From assembly GCA_963981505.1 (NCBI GenBank), contig CAXCEI010000002.1, positions 1 to 64,000 of the forward strand: a DNA stretch of 64,000 nt, given 5' to 3'. The stretch is from OPU3-GD-OMZ sp001901525. Lineage in GTDB: Bacteria; Pseudomonadota; Gammaproteobacteria; Methylococcales; Methylomonadaceae. The position numbers and the translations under genes were made by a program. Positions 55,553-64,000 of this stretch are shown in pieces (the first letter of the stretch is position 1; the number at the start of each line of letters is the position of its first letter). The notes under the pieces were generated by a model, which worked only from the letters and a program-made list of their open reading frames with translations, was not told the DNA's origin and made no database searches.

Positions 55553-56470
55553 CTAAATATAAGCTTGTAAATAAACCTGTTTAAGCATGATAGAATTCGA
55601 ATCATTCTTAACATGGTGCCTCAAAAACGTTTTTACTGCCGCCAACGGAATTTCCGCTAACTGATAACGATCAATGCATTTAATCAATTCAGTATTCTCA
55701 TCGACTGATAAAGAATTTTTTGCATATCTTTGAATAGCGAGCAATACCGTTGTGTGTGATTCCCGTGTTGCTAATTGACTTAAAGATTTCATCAATGCAG
55801 AAAAATACTGTTGGGCAATATCCATCCAACAGATGGCATTATCATTGTCTAATAACGACCCTAATAATAAATATTTAACCGGGTCATGTGCCATTAGGCA
55901 GTATTTATACCGACTGTGAAAATCGATTAATAGTGGCTGTGTTATTTCTTTTGATATTAACTGCTGCCAATCTGAATAAGCAAAAACACGGGTGATAAAG
56001 CTTTCTCGTATGTGCAAATCTTCTAATCGCCCTGATTCTTCTACCGGTAAAAAGGGATAAGCATCGGTGATTACTTTTGCATATAACCCCCGTCCTTGTC
56101 CTATGACACACCCTTTTTCTACAGCGTGTATTGTTACCGAAAACAACCCGCAACTGGGTGATTTTTCCATAAAAATATAACCTGATAAATCACTGGTTTC
56201 CTCTACGACCTGTTGGCCATACTTCACTAGACGGTCCGTGTAATTTATAGCATGATCAGAACTCAGCACCGCTTGTGGCGCTAAAAGGCGGCCGACCAAT
56301 TGAATAGCCTGACGTGGAATGGGTAGGCCGATACCCACTTCAGGACAGACGGGAACAAACTCAAAAAAATCTGACAAGGTTTTCGTGCATAACATTGAAT
56401 GCTTATGCCCGCCATCGTAGCGGACTTCATTGCCAAGTAAACAGCTGCTTATCCCTATTTTTATTGTCAT
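55553..56470 (-). CDS. DUF523-DUF1722 protein (TudS/YbgA-like)
   Basis: The N-terminal half is DUF523: SSCLLGNEVRYDGG (C10), VCPEVGIGLPIPR (C42) and EKSPSCG (C107), three cysteines that bind an Fe-S cluster in the thiouracil desulfidase TudS. The C-terminal half is DUF1722 (HSRYKYCLMAHDP). The two-domain form of 305 residues is common in gammaproteobacteria; a desulfidase role is likely for the first domain, the second is unknown. It is inserted between tRNA-Leu and purA. Confidence 0.88.
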   Translation of the reverse strand: MTIKIGISSCLLGNEVRYDGGHKHSMLCTKTLSDFFEFVPVCPEVGIGLPIPRQAIQLVGRLLAPQAVLSSDHAINYTDRLVKYGQQVVEETSDLSGYIFMEKSPSCGLFSVTIHAVEKGCVIGQGRGLYAKVITDAYPFLPVEESGRLEDLHIRESFITRVFAYSDWQQLISKEITQPLLIDFHSRYKYCLMAHDPVKYLLLGSLLDNDNAICWMDIAQQYFSALMKSLSQLATRESHTTVLLAIQRYAKNSLSVDENTELIKCIDRYQLAEIPLAAVKTFLRHHVKNDSNSIMLKQVYLQAYI

Positions 56471-56735
56471 GGTATGAGTAAAATTAACCGTTAAGTGCGA
56501 AACAGCCTACGTATTTTAATCATATAACGTTGTTATCGACTGCAACCTCATTGATTAAGATTACTCAGAGAATCTTGGGCCCTAAGCGATCGTCTAATTT
56601 GACGATAACCCTTCAACTCACCTAAAAACAAGCCCTAAATTTTAACCGTTGTTATTTTATTATTACCGATGATCCTAAAACAAATAGTCAGCAATTAAAA
56701 GCGTTGCTAACAAATGTAACGAGTCACTCTCGACC

Positions 56736-58031
56736 TTACAATCCAAAGGGATGCTCTAATACAATGGTCTGATTACGCTCAGGGCCGGTGGAAATAATGG
56801 TAATTTTCACGCCAATCAAACTTTCTAACCGTTTAATATACGCTTTAGCATTTTCTGGCAATAAATCATACTCTGTTATTCCCAGTGTACACTCGCTCCA
56901 TCCCGGCATTTCTTCGATAACCGGTTCACATAGTTCATATAAATCTGCTCCTAACGGTGCAGTTTTGGTTTCACGACCGTTAATGATATAAGCCGTACAA
57001 ATGCCAATGCTTTCCAATCCATCGAGCACATCCAACTTAGTCAAACAAATACCCGATAAACTATTTAATTGTGCAGATTTTCGCATCGATACGGCATCAA
57101 ACCAGCCACACCGTCTTTTCCGACCGGTTGTTGCGCCAAACTCATGACCTTTAACGCCCAGATGATTGCCCTGCTCATCATCTAACTCAGTAGGAAAAGG
57201 GCCATTACCCACCCGTGTTGAATAAGCTTTAGTAATACCCAGTACATAATTAAAATGCAGTGGACCGAGGCCCGTACCGGATGCGGCACCGCCTGCCGTC
57301 GTGTTGGATGACGTCACAAAAGGGTATGTTCCATGATCAATATCCAGTAAGGCACCTTGCGCCCCTTCAAACAACACTCGATTCCCAGCCGCTTCATGCG
57401 CATACAGTTTCTCACTGACATCGGTTAGCATCGGTTTTATAATTTCAGCCATCGCTAGTGTTTCCTCCAACATCCGTTGGTAATCAACAGCAGGTTCTTG
57501 GAAATATTCAGTCAACATAAAGTTATGGTAATCCGTTAATTCCTTTAACTTCCGAGCAAAAACATCCGGGTATAACAAGTCACCCGCTCGTAAGCCTCGC
57601 CTAGCAACCTTATCTTCATACGCCGGGCCAATTCCTCGCCCTGTGGTACCAATAGCCTGTTTACCTTTAGCAATCTCACGTGCTTGGTCCAAGCGTGCAT
57701 GAATAGGCATGATTAACGGGCACGCCTCACTAATTAACAATCGTGACCGAACCGGAATGCCAGCTTGCTCAAGTACATCTATCTCTTCCAGTAAAGCACT
57801 CGGCGACAGCACTACACCATTACCAATCAAACACTGAACGTTCTCTCTTAACACGCCAGAAGGAATTAAGTGTAGCACGGTCGTTTCCCCAGAAATAACC
57901 AACGTATGACCCGCATTGTGTCCACCTTGAAAACGCACTACGGCATCGGCTTTATCCGTTAACAGATCAACGAGTTTTCCTTTTCCTTCATCGCCCCATT
58001 GGGTGCCGATGACCACTACATTCTTTGTCAT
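56736..58031 (-). CDS. purA: Adenylosuccinate synthetase
   Basis: PurA joins IMP and aspartate with GTP toward AMP. The 431-residue protein starts VVVIGTQWGDEGKGK and has GHNAGHTL, GTTGRGIGPAYEDK and the C-terminal STGPERNQTI. It follows hisZ by 15 bases, in the usual hisZ-purA order. Confidence 0.98.
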   Translation of the reverse strand: MTKNVVVIGTQWGDEGKGKLVDLLTDKADAVVRFQGGHNAGHTLVISGETTVLHLIPSGVLRENVQCLIGNGVVLSPSALLEEIDVLEQAGIPVRSRLLISEACPLIMPIHARLDQAREIAKGKQAIGTTGRGIGPAYEDKVARRGLRAGDLLYPDVFARKLKELTDYHNFMLTEYFQEPAVDYQRMLEETLAMAEIIKPMLTDVSEKLYAHEAAGNRVLFEGAQGALLDIDHGTYPFVTSSNTTAGGAASGTGLGPLHFNYVLGITKAYSTRVGNGPFPTELDDEQGNHLGVKGHEFGATTGRKRRCGWFDAVSMRKSAQLNSLSGICLTKLDVLDGLESIGICTAYIINGRETKTAPLGADLYELCEPVIEEMPGWSECTLGITEYDLLPENAKAYIKRLESLIGVKITIISTGPERNQTIVLEHPFGL

Positions 58032-58046
58032 GATGATCTTTTCTTC

Positions 58047-59240
58047 TCAGAGCGGGCGAAGAACCCACGATTGATTTTCTTTAAAAATAACGGCTGTGCA
58101 ATTATAATCTGTCGCCGTTCCTGATTGACCGGTCAACTGTTGAATCACTACACGACCCTCAGCTCTTAGGTCACCAATTAACTCACCAAGCGCCTCATCT
58201 TTATCACTGGGTGCAAAAATTTTCTCTGGCCGTGATTTAGCTTCATTATTATTGTTTTTAGATAACCGCGCTAAAACGTTCAAATCAGCACTAAAACCGG
58301 TTGCGGCTCTCTCCCTGCCAAAATCAATACCAATATTATCGTATCGACCCCCACGCGCAATTTCCCGACCATAGCCCGGAACAAAAGCCGCAAAAACGAT
58401 CCCGGTATGGTAGTGATAGCCTCGTAATTCAGCTAAATCATAACTAATCGCCAAACGCGGGAATGCTTGCTCCAATTGCACTGAAACGTGTTCAAGATCA
58501 GCTATGGCTGCCTGTACCACTGGTCCTGCTTTAACTAAAATTTCACGCGCCTTAGCAAAAACCTCCCGATCTCCATTTAAATCAGGTAACGCCATAAACA
58601 TCGCTTTAAATGCATCACTTAAATCCAACTGTGTTAAAAAAGCAGTTAACTCAGGTTTTGACTTACGTTGCAAAATGTCAAATAAATCCGTTATTTGACG
58701 AGAACTCAACCCCGCCTCATTCACTAATCCTCGATAAACACCCACATGACCTAAATCCACATGAAGTTCTTGTAGACCCGTAATAGCCAGCATTTCGAGC
58801 ATTAATTTAATAATTTCCAAATCACCGTCAGTCCCAGCATAACCATAGAGTTCTGAGCCAATTTGAGTCGGCGTCCTACTTTTATCTAACGCATCACCAC
58901 ACGCATGCACAATCGTACCGGCATAACATAATCGCGTCGGCCACTCATACCCTAATTGATGCGCATCGATCCGTGCCACTTGCGGGGTCATATCCGCACG
59001 AATCCCCAGCATAGACCCGCTAAGTTGATCGATTAATTTAAAGGTCTGTAAGTCAAGGTCCTGACCTGAGCCAATTTGTAACGTACTTAAATAATCAATT
59101 AATGGCGGTGTTACCCGCTCATAACCCCAAGTCACAAATAAATCAAGAATACGTCTTCTTAATGCTTCGATAACACGCGCATCTTCGGGTAAAACTTCTT
59201 CAATACCATCTGGTAATAAACGAGGGTCTGCCATAGCCAT
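58047..59240 (-). CDS. hisZ: ATP phosphoribosyltransferase regulatory subunit
   Basis: HisZ is a catalytically inactive histidyl-tRNA synthetase relative that activates short-form HisG. The 397-residue protein has the class II synthetase fold (LPDGIEEVLP, TPPLIDY, RADMTPQVAR, ARGGRYD). Two Met codons (59240 and 59234) are possible starts. It is separated from hflC by a terminator-like hairpin. Confidence 0.93.
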   Translation of the reverse strand: MAMADPRLLPDGIEEVLPEDARVIEALRRRILDLFVTWGYERVTPPLIDYLSTLQIGSGQDLDLQTFKLIDQLSGSMLGIRADMTPQVARIDAHQLGYEWPTRLCYAGTIVHACGDALDKSRTPTQIGSELYGYAGTDGDLEIIKLMLEMLAITGLQELHVDLGHVGVYRGLVNEAGLSSRQITDLFDILQRKSKPELTAFLTQLDLSDAFKAMFMALPDLNGDREVFAKAREILVKAGPVVQAAIADLEHVSVQLEQAFPRLAISYDLAELRGYHYHTGIVFAAFVPGYGREIARGGRYDNIGIDFGRERAATGFSADLNVLARLSKNNNNEAKSRPEKIFAPSDKDEALGELIGDLRAEGRVVIQQLTGQSGTATDYNCTAVIFKENQSWVLRPL

Positions 59241-59261
59241 TTTCTATTTCTCATTCACGCA

Positions 59262-59287
59262 AAACGCCCCGAAAATTCGGAGCGTTT
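59262..59287 (-). terminator. Terminator-like hairpin between hisZ and its upstream neighbour hflC
   Basis: A 12-bp stem (59262-59273 with 59276-59287, one G-U) is followed on the minus strand by TTTT. It ends 21 bases before hisZ, so it would partly cut read-through from the hfl genes into hisZ-purA. Confidence 0.6.
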
Positions 59288-59353
59288 CACTGTTAAAACA
59301 ATAGCTTAAGTGAATACTATTAAAGCCATTCACCGCATATTATCATCTAGACT

Positions 59354-60211
59354 TTATTTCTGCTTTTTAAAATATTTAAAATAATCAGAGTCCGGTTCAA
59401 GCACTAGCATATCGCCCTGTTTTTTAAAGGTTTTTTCATACGCAGACAAGCTCCGAGTAAACTGGAAAAACTCGACATCTGCGCCATAGGCTCGCGCGTA
59501 AATGTCGGCCGATTCAGCATCCCCTTCACCACGCGTTTCTTCAGCTTCACGATACGCATTCGCCAAAATCACTTCACGTTGTTTGTCTGCATTCGCGCGA
59601 ATCCCTTCAGATGTCTCTTTCCCTTCAGAACGCAGTTCATGAGCCACACGTTTTCGCTCTGCATCCATACGACTATAAACAGACTTACTGACCTGCGGTG
59701 GTAAATCAATGCGTTTAACCCGGATATCAATGATTTCAATACCCAATTTTATCGCTTGTGGCGCAGAAGTAACAATCAATGCATCCCGTATAGTTTCACG
59801 TTCTGTTCGCACCAAGTACTTAATAGTTCGACTACTGAATTCACTACGCGCTGCATCTTTAATAATTTGATCAATACGTAGATTTGCCTGTACAGCATCA
59901 CCAGCTACCGAGGTATAGAACTTCGATACATCAACGATCCGCCATTTAACAAAGGTATCAACAATAACATTTTTCTTTTCAGAGGTTAGAAACCGTTCTG
60001 GCTTCGAATCTAAAGTTAAAATACGCGTATCAAATTTCTTAACATTATTCACGAAAGGTAATTTGAAATACAATCCAGGCTCATAATCAGCCTTAATAAT
60101 TTCACCTAATTGAAATTTAATCGCTTTTTGCGTTTCATGTACCGTGAAAATACACGACATGAATACAAACATGACCAGGCCAAGGCCTAGTAGAATTTTA
60201 TTTGACATCAT
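59354..60211 (-). CDS. hflC: HflC, protease modulator
   Basis: HflC forms a membrane cage with HflK around the FtsH protease. The 285-residue SPFH/band-7 protein has one N-terminal membrane helix (about 4-22) and charged helices in the C-terminal half. Its ATG overlaps the hflK stop by four bases. Confidence 0.96.
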   Translation of the reverse strand: MMSNKILLGLGLVMFVFMSCIFTVHETQKAIKFQLGEIIKADYEPGLYFKLPFVNNVKKFDTRILTLDSKPERFLTSEKKNVIVDTFVKWRIVDVSKFYTSVAGDAVQANLRIDQIIKDAARSEFSSRTIKYLVRTERETIRDALIVTSAPQAIKLGIEIIDIRVKRIDLPPQVSKSVYSRMDAERKRVAHELRSEGKETSEGIRANADKQREVILANAYREAEETRGEGDAESADIYARAYGADVEFFQFTRSLSAYEKTFKKQGDMLVLEPDSDYFKYFKKQK

Positions 60212-61416
60212 TTCCGCCCCCTTGACTCACGACCGCGCGTTGATGCACGGCTAGTTCCCGAATCACGGTTAGATCCTGAATTATGATCATTATCACCTCC
60301 GCTATTTACGGCACCACCGGTTTTATGTGCTCCTTGACCACGACCTAAACGGTCCAACGGTAAATACATAACGTTATTACCTTTTTTAAGATCAATCATA
60401 ACGGTATCGGTCTTACTTAATACCGACTCCATCGCATCAATATAAAGACGTTTACGGGTTACATCCGGTGCTTTCTTGTACTCTGCGAGTAACTTTGTGA
60501 AACGCACTGTCTCACCTTGAGACTCTGCTATCACCCGAAGTTTATACCCTTCCGCTTCTTGAATTTTTCTTGAAGCCGCACCCCGTGCTTTAGGAACAAC
60601 ATCATTTCGATACGCTTCAGCCTCATTAATATAGCGTTCCTTATCCTCTCTTGCTTTAATTGCATCCTCAAAAGCGGCCTGCACCTGCTCAGGTGGTTGA
60701 GCATCCTGTAGGTTCACATCCGTAATAATGATTCCTGAACTATAGCGATCAAGCAACGTTTGTAATTCTTTTTTAATATCAGCAACGATGTCTGCCCGCC
60801 CTTCCAACAGAACGAAGTTCATATCATTACGACCGATCACACCCCGCTCAACACTTTCAGTCGCCTGCTTAAGAGTTGCTTTTTGATCTTTAACATTAAA
60901 AATATAATTGGCTGCATCTTTAATTTGATACTGCACGGCTAAGCGAACATCGACAATATTCTCATCTTTAGTCAGCATCAACGATTCTCTCGGGACCGAA
61001 CCCGAGCCCCGTTCACGCCCACCGGTACGATAACCCACCTCAATAAAACGTTGTTTCTGGACATTAACAATATCAACCGCTTCGATTGGCGTTGGTAAAT
61101 GCCAATTCAAACCCGGCGCAGTGGTTTCACTATATTTCCCGAACCGTGTTTCCACACCGTGATTACCTTCATCAACGATATAAAAGCCACTCAGTGACCA
61201 TAAGACAACTGCAGCAACAAGCAACAACCCAATGCCTAAACCTGAACCACCTGGCATTTTTCTTTGCCCACTACTCCCACCAGTCCCACCACCAAAAATA
61301 TTACTTATTTTTTCTTGAAAGGACCGAATGGCCTCATCAAGATCAGGCGGTTGCTGTTGACCTTTTTTATCATTCCATGGGTCCTTATCTTTATCCCCAG
61401 GTTCATTCCAAGCCAT
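60208..61416 (-). CDS. hflK: HflK, protease modulator
   Basis: HflK is the partner of HflC. The 402-residue protein has a Gly/Ser/Pro-rich cytoplasmic start, a membrane helix at about 57-77, the band-7 domain and a Gly/Arg/Ser-rich tail. GGAG lies five bases before the ATG. It follows hflX by 114 bases. Confidence 0.96.
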   Translation of the reverse strand: MAWNEPGDKDKDPWNDKKGQQQPPDLDEAIRSFQEKISNIFGGGTGGSSGQRKMPGGSGLGIGLLLVAAVVLWSLSGFYIVDEGNHGVETRFGKYSETTAPGLNWHLPTPIEAVDIVNVQKQRFIEVGYRTGGRERGSGSVPRESLMLTKDENIVDVRLAVQYQIKDAANYIFNVKDQKATLKQATESVERGVIGRNDMNFVLLEGRADIVADIKKELQTLLDRYSSGIIITDVNLQDAQPPEQVQAAFEDAIKAREDKERYINEAEAYRNDVVPKARGAASRKIQEAEGYKLRVIAESQGETVRFTKLLAEYKKAPDVTRKRLYIDAMESVLSKTDTVMIDLKKGNNVMYLPLDRLGRGQGAHKTGGAVNSGGDNDHNSGSNRDSGTSRASTRGRESRGRK

Positions 61417-61530
61417 AAATGCTCCATTTATTAAACTTTCAGATTATTTTACGCTGTAGCCATCAGTTACTTTGGCCAGTCACCATTTAACTTTTTAATT
61501 ATCCTTGAAAATAAGAATTTATTCAAACAA

Positions 61531-62799
61531 CTAGGCTATTTCTTTTTCATTAATATTTTTTAATAAACCTAAATGCTTTTTTTCAATCTCTATTGTTATC
61601 TGCCAACCACCATTGTCAAGCGTTTCATCAGAAATTATTTGACTATGCTTATATAAGCTGGCACGCACACCCCCTTGCAATGGGGATAAATAACATTCTT
61701 TGCGTATGCGACTCGAGGCATAAATACCTTCCAGAACCGTTAACAACAAATCGAGTCCCCGTTGTTCTTTAGCTGAAACCCAAACCCTAAAAGGAACCCC
61801 ATCGGCATCATAGTCAATTCTCGGTTCTACATGGTCTGCCAAATCAATCTTATTAAAAACTTGTAACTGCCTTATTTTACCGGCACCTATTTGTTGCAAC
61901 ACATGATTGACCTCAGTGATGGTTTCGTCTCTATTCTCAGCATTACAATCAACTATATGCAACAATAAATCAGCTTCACTTGCCTCTTGTAATGTGGATC
62001 TAAAAGCCGCAACTAATTCGTGCGGCAATTGCCTAATAAAACCCACCGTATCCGCCAAGATAAGTTCAGAATCATTCGGCAGACGGCAGCGTCGCAAAGT
62101 TGGGTCTAAGGTAGCAAACAATTGATCTGCCGCATAAACATCAGAACCTACCAAAGCATTAAACAGTGTTGATTTACCGGCATTCGTGTAACCCACCAAT
62201 GACACTGAAGGGATCTCGGCGCGTTTACGCTTAATACGCCCTTGATGGCGTTGCTTGATTATTTTCTCTAGACGCCCTCTGATTTGCCGCATTCTTACCC
62301 GGATTAACCGTCTATCCGCTTCTAATTGCGTCTCGCCAGGCCCCCCCCTTAATCCGACCCCCCCTTTTTGACGCTCTAAATGAGTCCAGCTTCGAATAAG
62401 CCGTGTCGACGAATGTTGTAATTGCGCCAACTCAACTTGTAATTTTCCTTCGTGGGTTTTCGCTCGCTGCGCAAAAATATCCAAGATCAGCCCCTGGCGA
62501 TCAACAACACGCGTCTCTAAAGCTTCTTCTAAGTTACGCTCTTGCCGTGGTGACAGCGTATGATTAAAAACAACCACATCGGCATTGTGCTGTTGAATGA
62601 CATTCTTTAATTCTTCAAGCTTTCCCGTACCAATAAAATACTTGGGTTCAGGCCGATTACGACGACCGGTCAACACCGCAAGTGGCTGAACACCGGCAGA
62701 TAAAACCAATTCTTGAAGCTCATTTAAGTCATTACTCTCTCTGAACAAGGCCATATGAACTAATACGGCTTGCTTACCGTTCTTCGGGCGATCAAACAA
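61531..62799 (-). CDS. hflX: Ribosome-associated GTPase HflX
   Basis: HflX splits stalled ribosomes under stress. The 422-residue protein has the GTPase core with GYTNAGKST, DTVGFIRQLP and NKIDL, preceded by the glycine-rich GGVGLRGGPGE loop. The start is TTG at 62799 with AGGA eight bases upstream, giving the family beginning MFDR. Confidence 0.96.
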   Translation of the reverse strand: MFDRPKNGKQAVLVHMALFRESNDLNELQELVLSAGVQPLAVLTGRRNRPEPKYFIGTGKLEELKNVIQQHNADVVVFNHTLSPRQERNLEEALETRVVDRQGLILDIFAQRAKTHEGKLQVELAQLQHSSTRLIRSWTHLERQKGGVGLRGGPGETQLEADRRLIRVRMRQIRGRLEKIIKQRHQGRIKRKRAEIPSVSLVGYTNAGKSTLFNALVGSDVYAADQLFATLDPTLRRCRLPNDSELILADTVGFIRQLPHELVAAFRSTLQEASEADLLLHIVDCNAENRDETITEVNHVLQQIGAGKIRQLQVFNKIDLADHVEPRIDYDADGVPFRVWVSAKEQRGLDLLLTVLEGIYASSRIRKECYLSPLQGGVRASLYKHSQIISDETLDNGGWQITIEIEKKHLGLLKNINEKEIA

Positions 62800-62827
62800 G
62801 GAAGATTCCTATTTAAAGTTACACAAA

Positions 62828-63067
62828 CTAACCTTCATGCTCGACATTATCGGAATGAATTTTAACCTGTTTGGTTGGGACAATCGTGGATACCGCATGT
62901 TTATAAACCATTTGGCTTACATTACTCTTGAGCAAAATAACATATTGATCAAAAGAATCAACTTTTCCCTGTAATTTTATGCCATTAACCAGAAATATTG
63001 AGACTGGAGTGTGTTCTTTTCGAAGTGTATTCAAAAAAATGTCTTGTAAATTATGGGATTTGGACAT
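62828..63067 (-). CDS. hfq: RNA chaperone Hfq
   Basis: Hfq pairs small RNAs with mRNAs. The 79-residue protein starts MSKSHNLQDIFLNTLRKE and has Sm1 FLVNGIKLQGKVDSFDQ and Sm2 YKHAVSTIVP. GGGAGGG lies just before ATG 63067; the longer frame to 63151 is not needed. The tail is short, as in Pseudomonas. Confidence 0.97.
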   Translation of the reverse strand: MSKSHNLQDIFLNTLRKEHTPVSIFLVNGIKLQGKVDSFDQYVILLKSNVSQMVYKHAVSTIVPTKQVKIHSDNVEHEG

Positions 63068-63211
63068 TTTACCCTCCCTATATTTATTATTATTATTTGT
63101 CCTTACAAGATACCCATTTAACCTTAACTTTGCAATGAATTTACCCTGCATATATCACTACAAAACACCCCTTTAGCTAAAAAAATTACTGTTATCCCTC
63201 CGCTCACAGGC

Positions 63212-64000
63212 CTAATAATGTTGTCTCAATACCTGATAAAGATCACCCTTAATAGCGTCATCGGCATTAAACCAGAGCGTGTCTTCCATTTTACGCAACC
63301 ATGTAAACTGTCTTTTTGCTAGCTGTCGGGTGGCTACAATACTTTTAAAGACCATTGCCTCATAGTCCAGTTGACCTGCCAAATATTGCCAAACCTGCCG
63401 GTAGCCAACAGCGCGAATAGCCGGATGTTGCAACGAAAGATCGCCCCGTTGAAAAAGCGCTTCGACTTCTTCAATAAATCCTTTTTCAAGCATTGCATGA
63501 AACCTTAAGGTGATTTTCTCATGCAGGCCTTGCCTGCTTTCAGGCGCTAAAACCAACTTGATCGCAGAAAATGGCAGACCCTCTTGATTTTCTGCCGCTA
63601 AATGCTGAGATAGCGGCTGACCGGTCATTTCATATACTTCTAACGCGCGCTGAACCCGCTGTGGATCATTCGGGTGAATCCGTAACGCTGCAACAGGATC
63701 AATTGCCTGTAATTGCCGGTGCATAAACGCAGCACCAAATCTTTCAGATTGATCGACTAACCGTTGCCTAATAACTGGATTCGCTGCGGGTAAATCAACC
63801 AGTCCATTAAATAAGGCATGAAAATAAAGCATCGTACCTCCGGTCAACAACGGGACTTTTCCTTGCTGTTGAATCGTCTTAATGCGTGCTAAGGCTTGAG
63901 TCCTAAATTGTGCGGCCGAAAAAGATTGAATGGGGTCCAAAATATCCAACAGATAATGGGGAATTCCACCTTGCTCTAATTTCGTTGGCTTTGCCGTTCC
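63212..64000 (-). CDS. miaA: tRNA dimethylallyltransferase MiaA, 5' end missing
   Basis: MiaA adds a dimethylallyl group to A37 of tRNAs reading UNN. The frame is open to the right edge; the visible start reads GTAKPTKLEQGGIPHYLLDI, which is family sequence, so the P-loop and true start lie beyond 64000. LLTGGTMLY and the C-terminal RQLAKRQFTWLR are present. miaA-hfq-hflX-hflKC is the standard order. Confidence 0.95.
   Translation of the reverse strand, partial: GTAKPTKLEQGGIPHYLLDILDPIQSFSAAQFRTQALARIKTIQQQGKVPLLTGGTMLYFHALFNGLVDLPAANPVIRQRLVDQSERFGAAFMHRQLQAIDPVAALRIHPNDPQRVQRALEVYEMTGQPLSQHLAAENQEGLPFSAIKLVLAPESRQGLHEKITLRFHAMLEKGFIEEVEALFQRGDLSLQHPAIRAVGYRQVWQYLAGQLDYEAMVFKSIVATRQLAKRQFTWLRKMEDTLWFNADDAIKGDLYQVLRQHY

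Overview
The window reads as a stretch of core chromosome from a gammaproteobacterium with fairly AT-rich DNA. The evidence is gene order: miaA-hfq-hflX-hflK-hflC-hisZ-purA-(tRNA-Leu)-rnr-rlmB, gyrA-serC-pheA-hisC-tyrA-aroA-cmk-rpsA-ihfB, yceD-rpmF-plsX-fabH-fabD-fabG-acpP-fabF-pabC-mltG-tmk-holB-pilZ-tatD and smc-zipA are all arrangements known from Pseudomonas-like and related gammaproteobacteria. A biotin carboxyltransferase, an MIF-family tautomerase, PilZ proteins and an R2-like di-iron protein would fit an environmental, possibly methanotroph-related (Methylococcales) lineage, but the sequence does not prove this. No phage, IS element, CRISPR array or large island is visible. Most genes lie on the minus strand.

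Layout: 1-216 holds the start of a membrane-anchored Lys/Ala/Pro-repeat protein. 490-2352 is a divergent NAD-dependent DNA ligase. 2.5-5.2 kb has an orphan lipoprotein, the prepilin peptidase pilD and a two-PilZ-domain protein. 5.4-7.8 kb has an MIF-like tautomerase and a carboxyltransferase fused to an AccB-like biotin domain. 7.8-9.6 kb is the loosest part: a broken small membrane ORF, a Sel1-repeat secreted protein and a small secreted protein. 9.6-22.3 kb holds a class V aminotransferase and then the large fatty-acid, folate and DNA-replication cluster from tatD to yceD/yceF. 22.3-29.1 kb has an HD-GYP response regulator, a membrane-anchored MutS-like ATPase, folE, dusA, a DUF1499 protein and prfC. 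29.3-32.2 kb is feoABC with a Fur box. 32.4-43.4 kb is the ihfB-rpsA-cmk-aroA-tyrA-hisC-pheA-serC-gyrA run. 43.4-49.3 kb has a dienelactone-hydrolase-like protein, a Dabb-domain protein, a low-MW phosphatase, zipA and smc. 49.4-52.1 kb has queF, psd, a tiny CxxC protein and a di-iron protein, separated by strong palindromes. 52.2-64 kb is rlmB-rnr, a structurally poor tRNA-Leu with a good promoter, a DUF523/DUF1722 protein, then purA-hisZ-hflC-hflK-hflX-hfq-miaA, with miaA cut by the right edge.

How it works together: plsX/fabH/fabD/fabG/acpP/fabF supply fatty acid and phospholipid synthesis, and psd makes phosphatidylethanolamine. serC, pheA, tyrA, aroA and hisC cover serine and aromatic/histidine steps. 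pabC and folE feed pterin/folate and queF feeds queuosine. gyrA, smc, holB, tmk, ihfB and the ligase serve the chromosome, and zipA and mltG serve division and cell wall. Iron uptake (feo) shows a convincing Fur-controlled promoter.

No clearly new multi-gene system was found. The items most worth a second look are single genes or sites: the DNA ligase with altered active-site motifs, the membrane MutS-like ATPase, the di-iron protein, the tRNA-Leu with mismatched stems behind an intact promoter, the perfect 18-bp palindrome spanning a stop codon at 51051-51103, the CT-AccB fusion and the structured gyrA leader.
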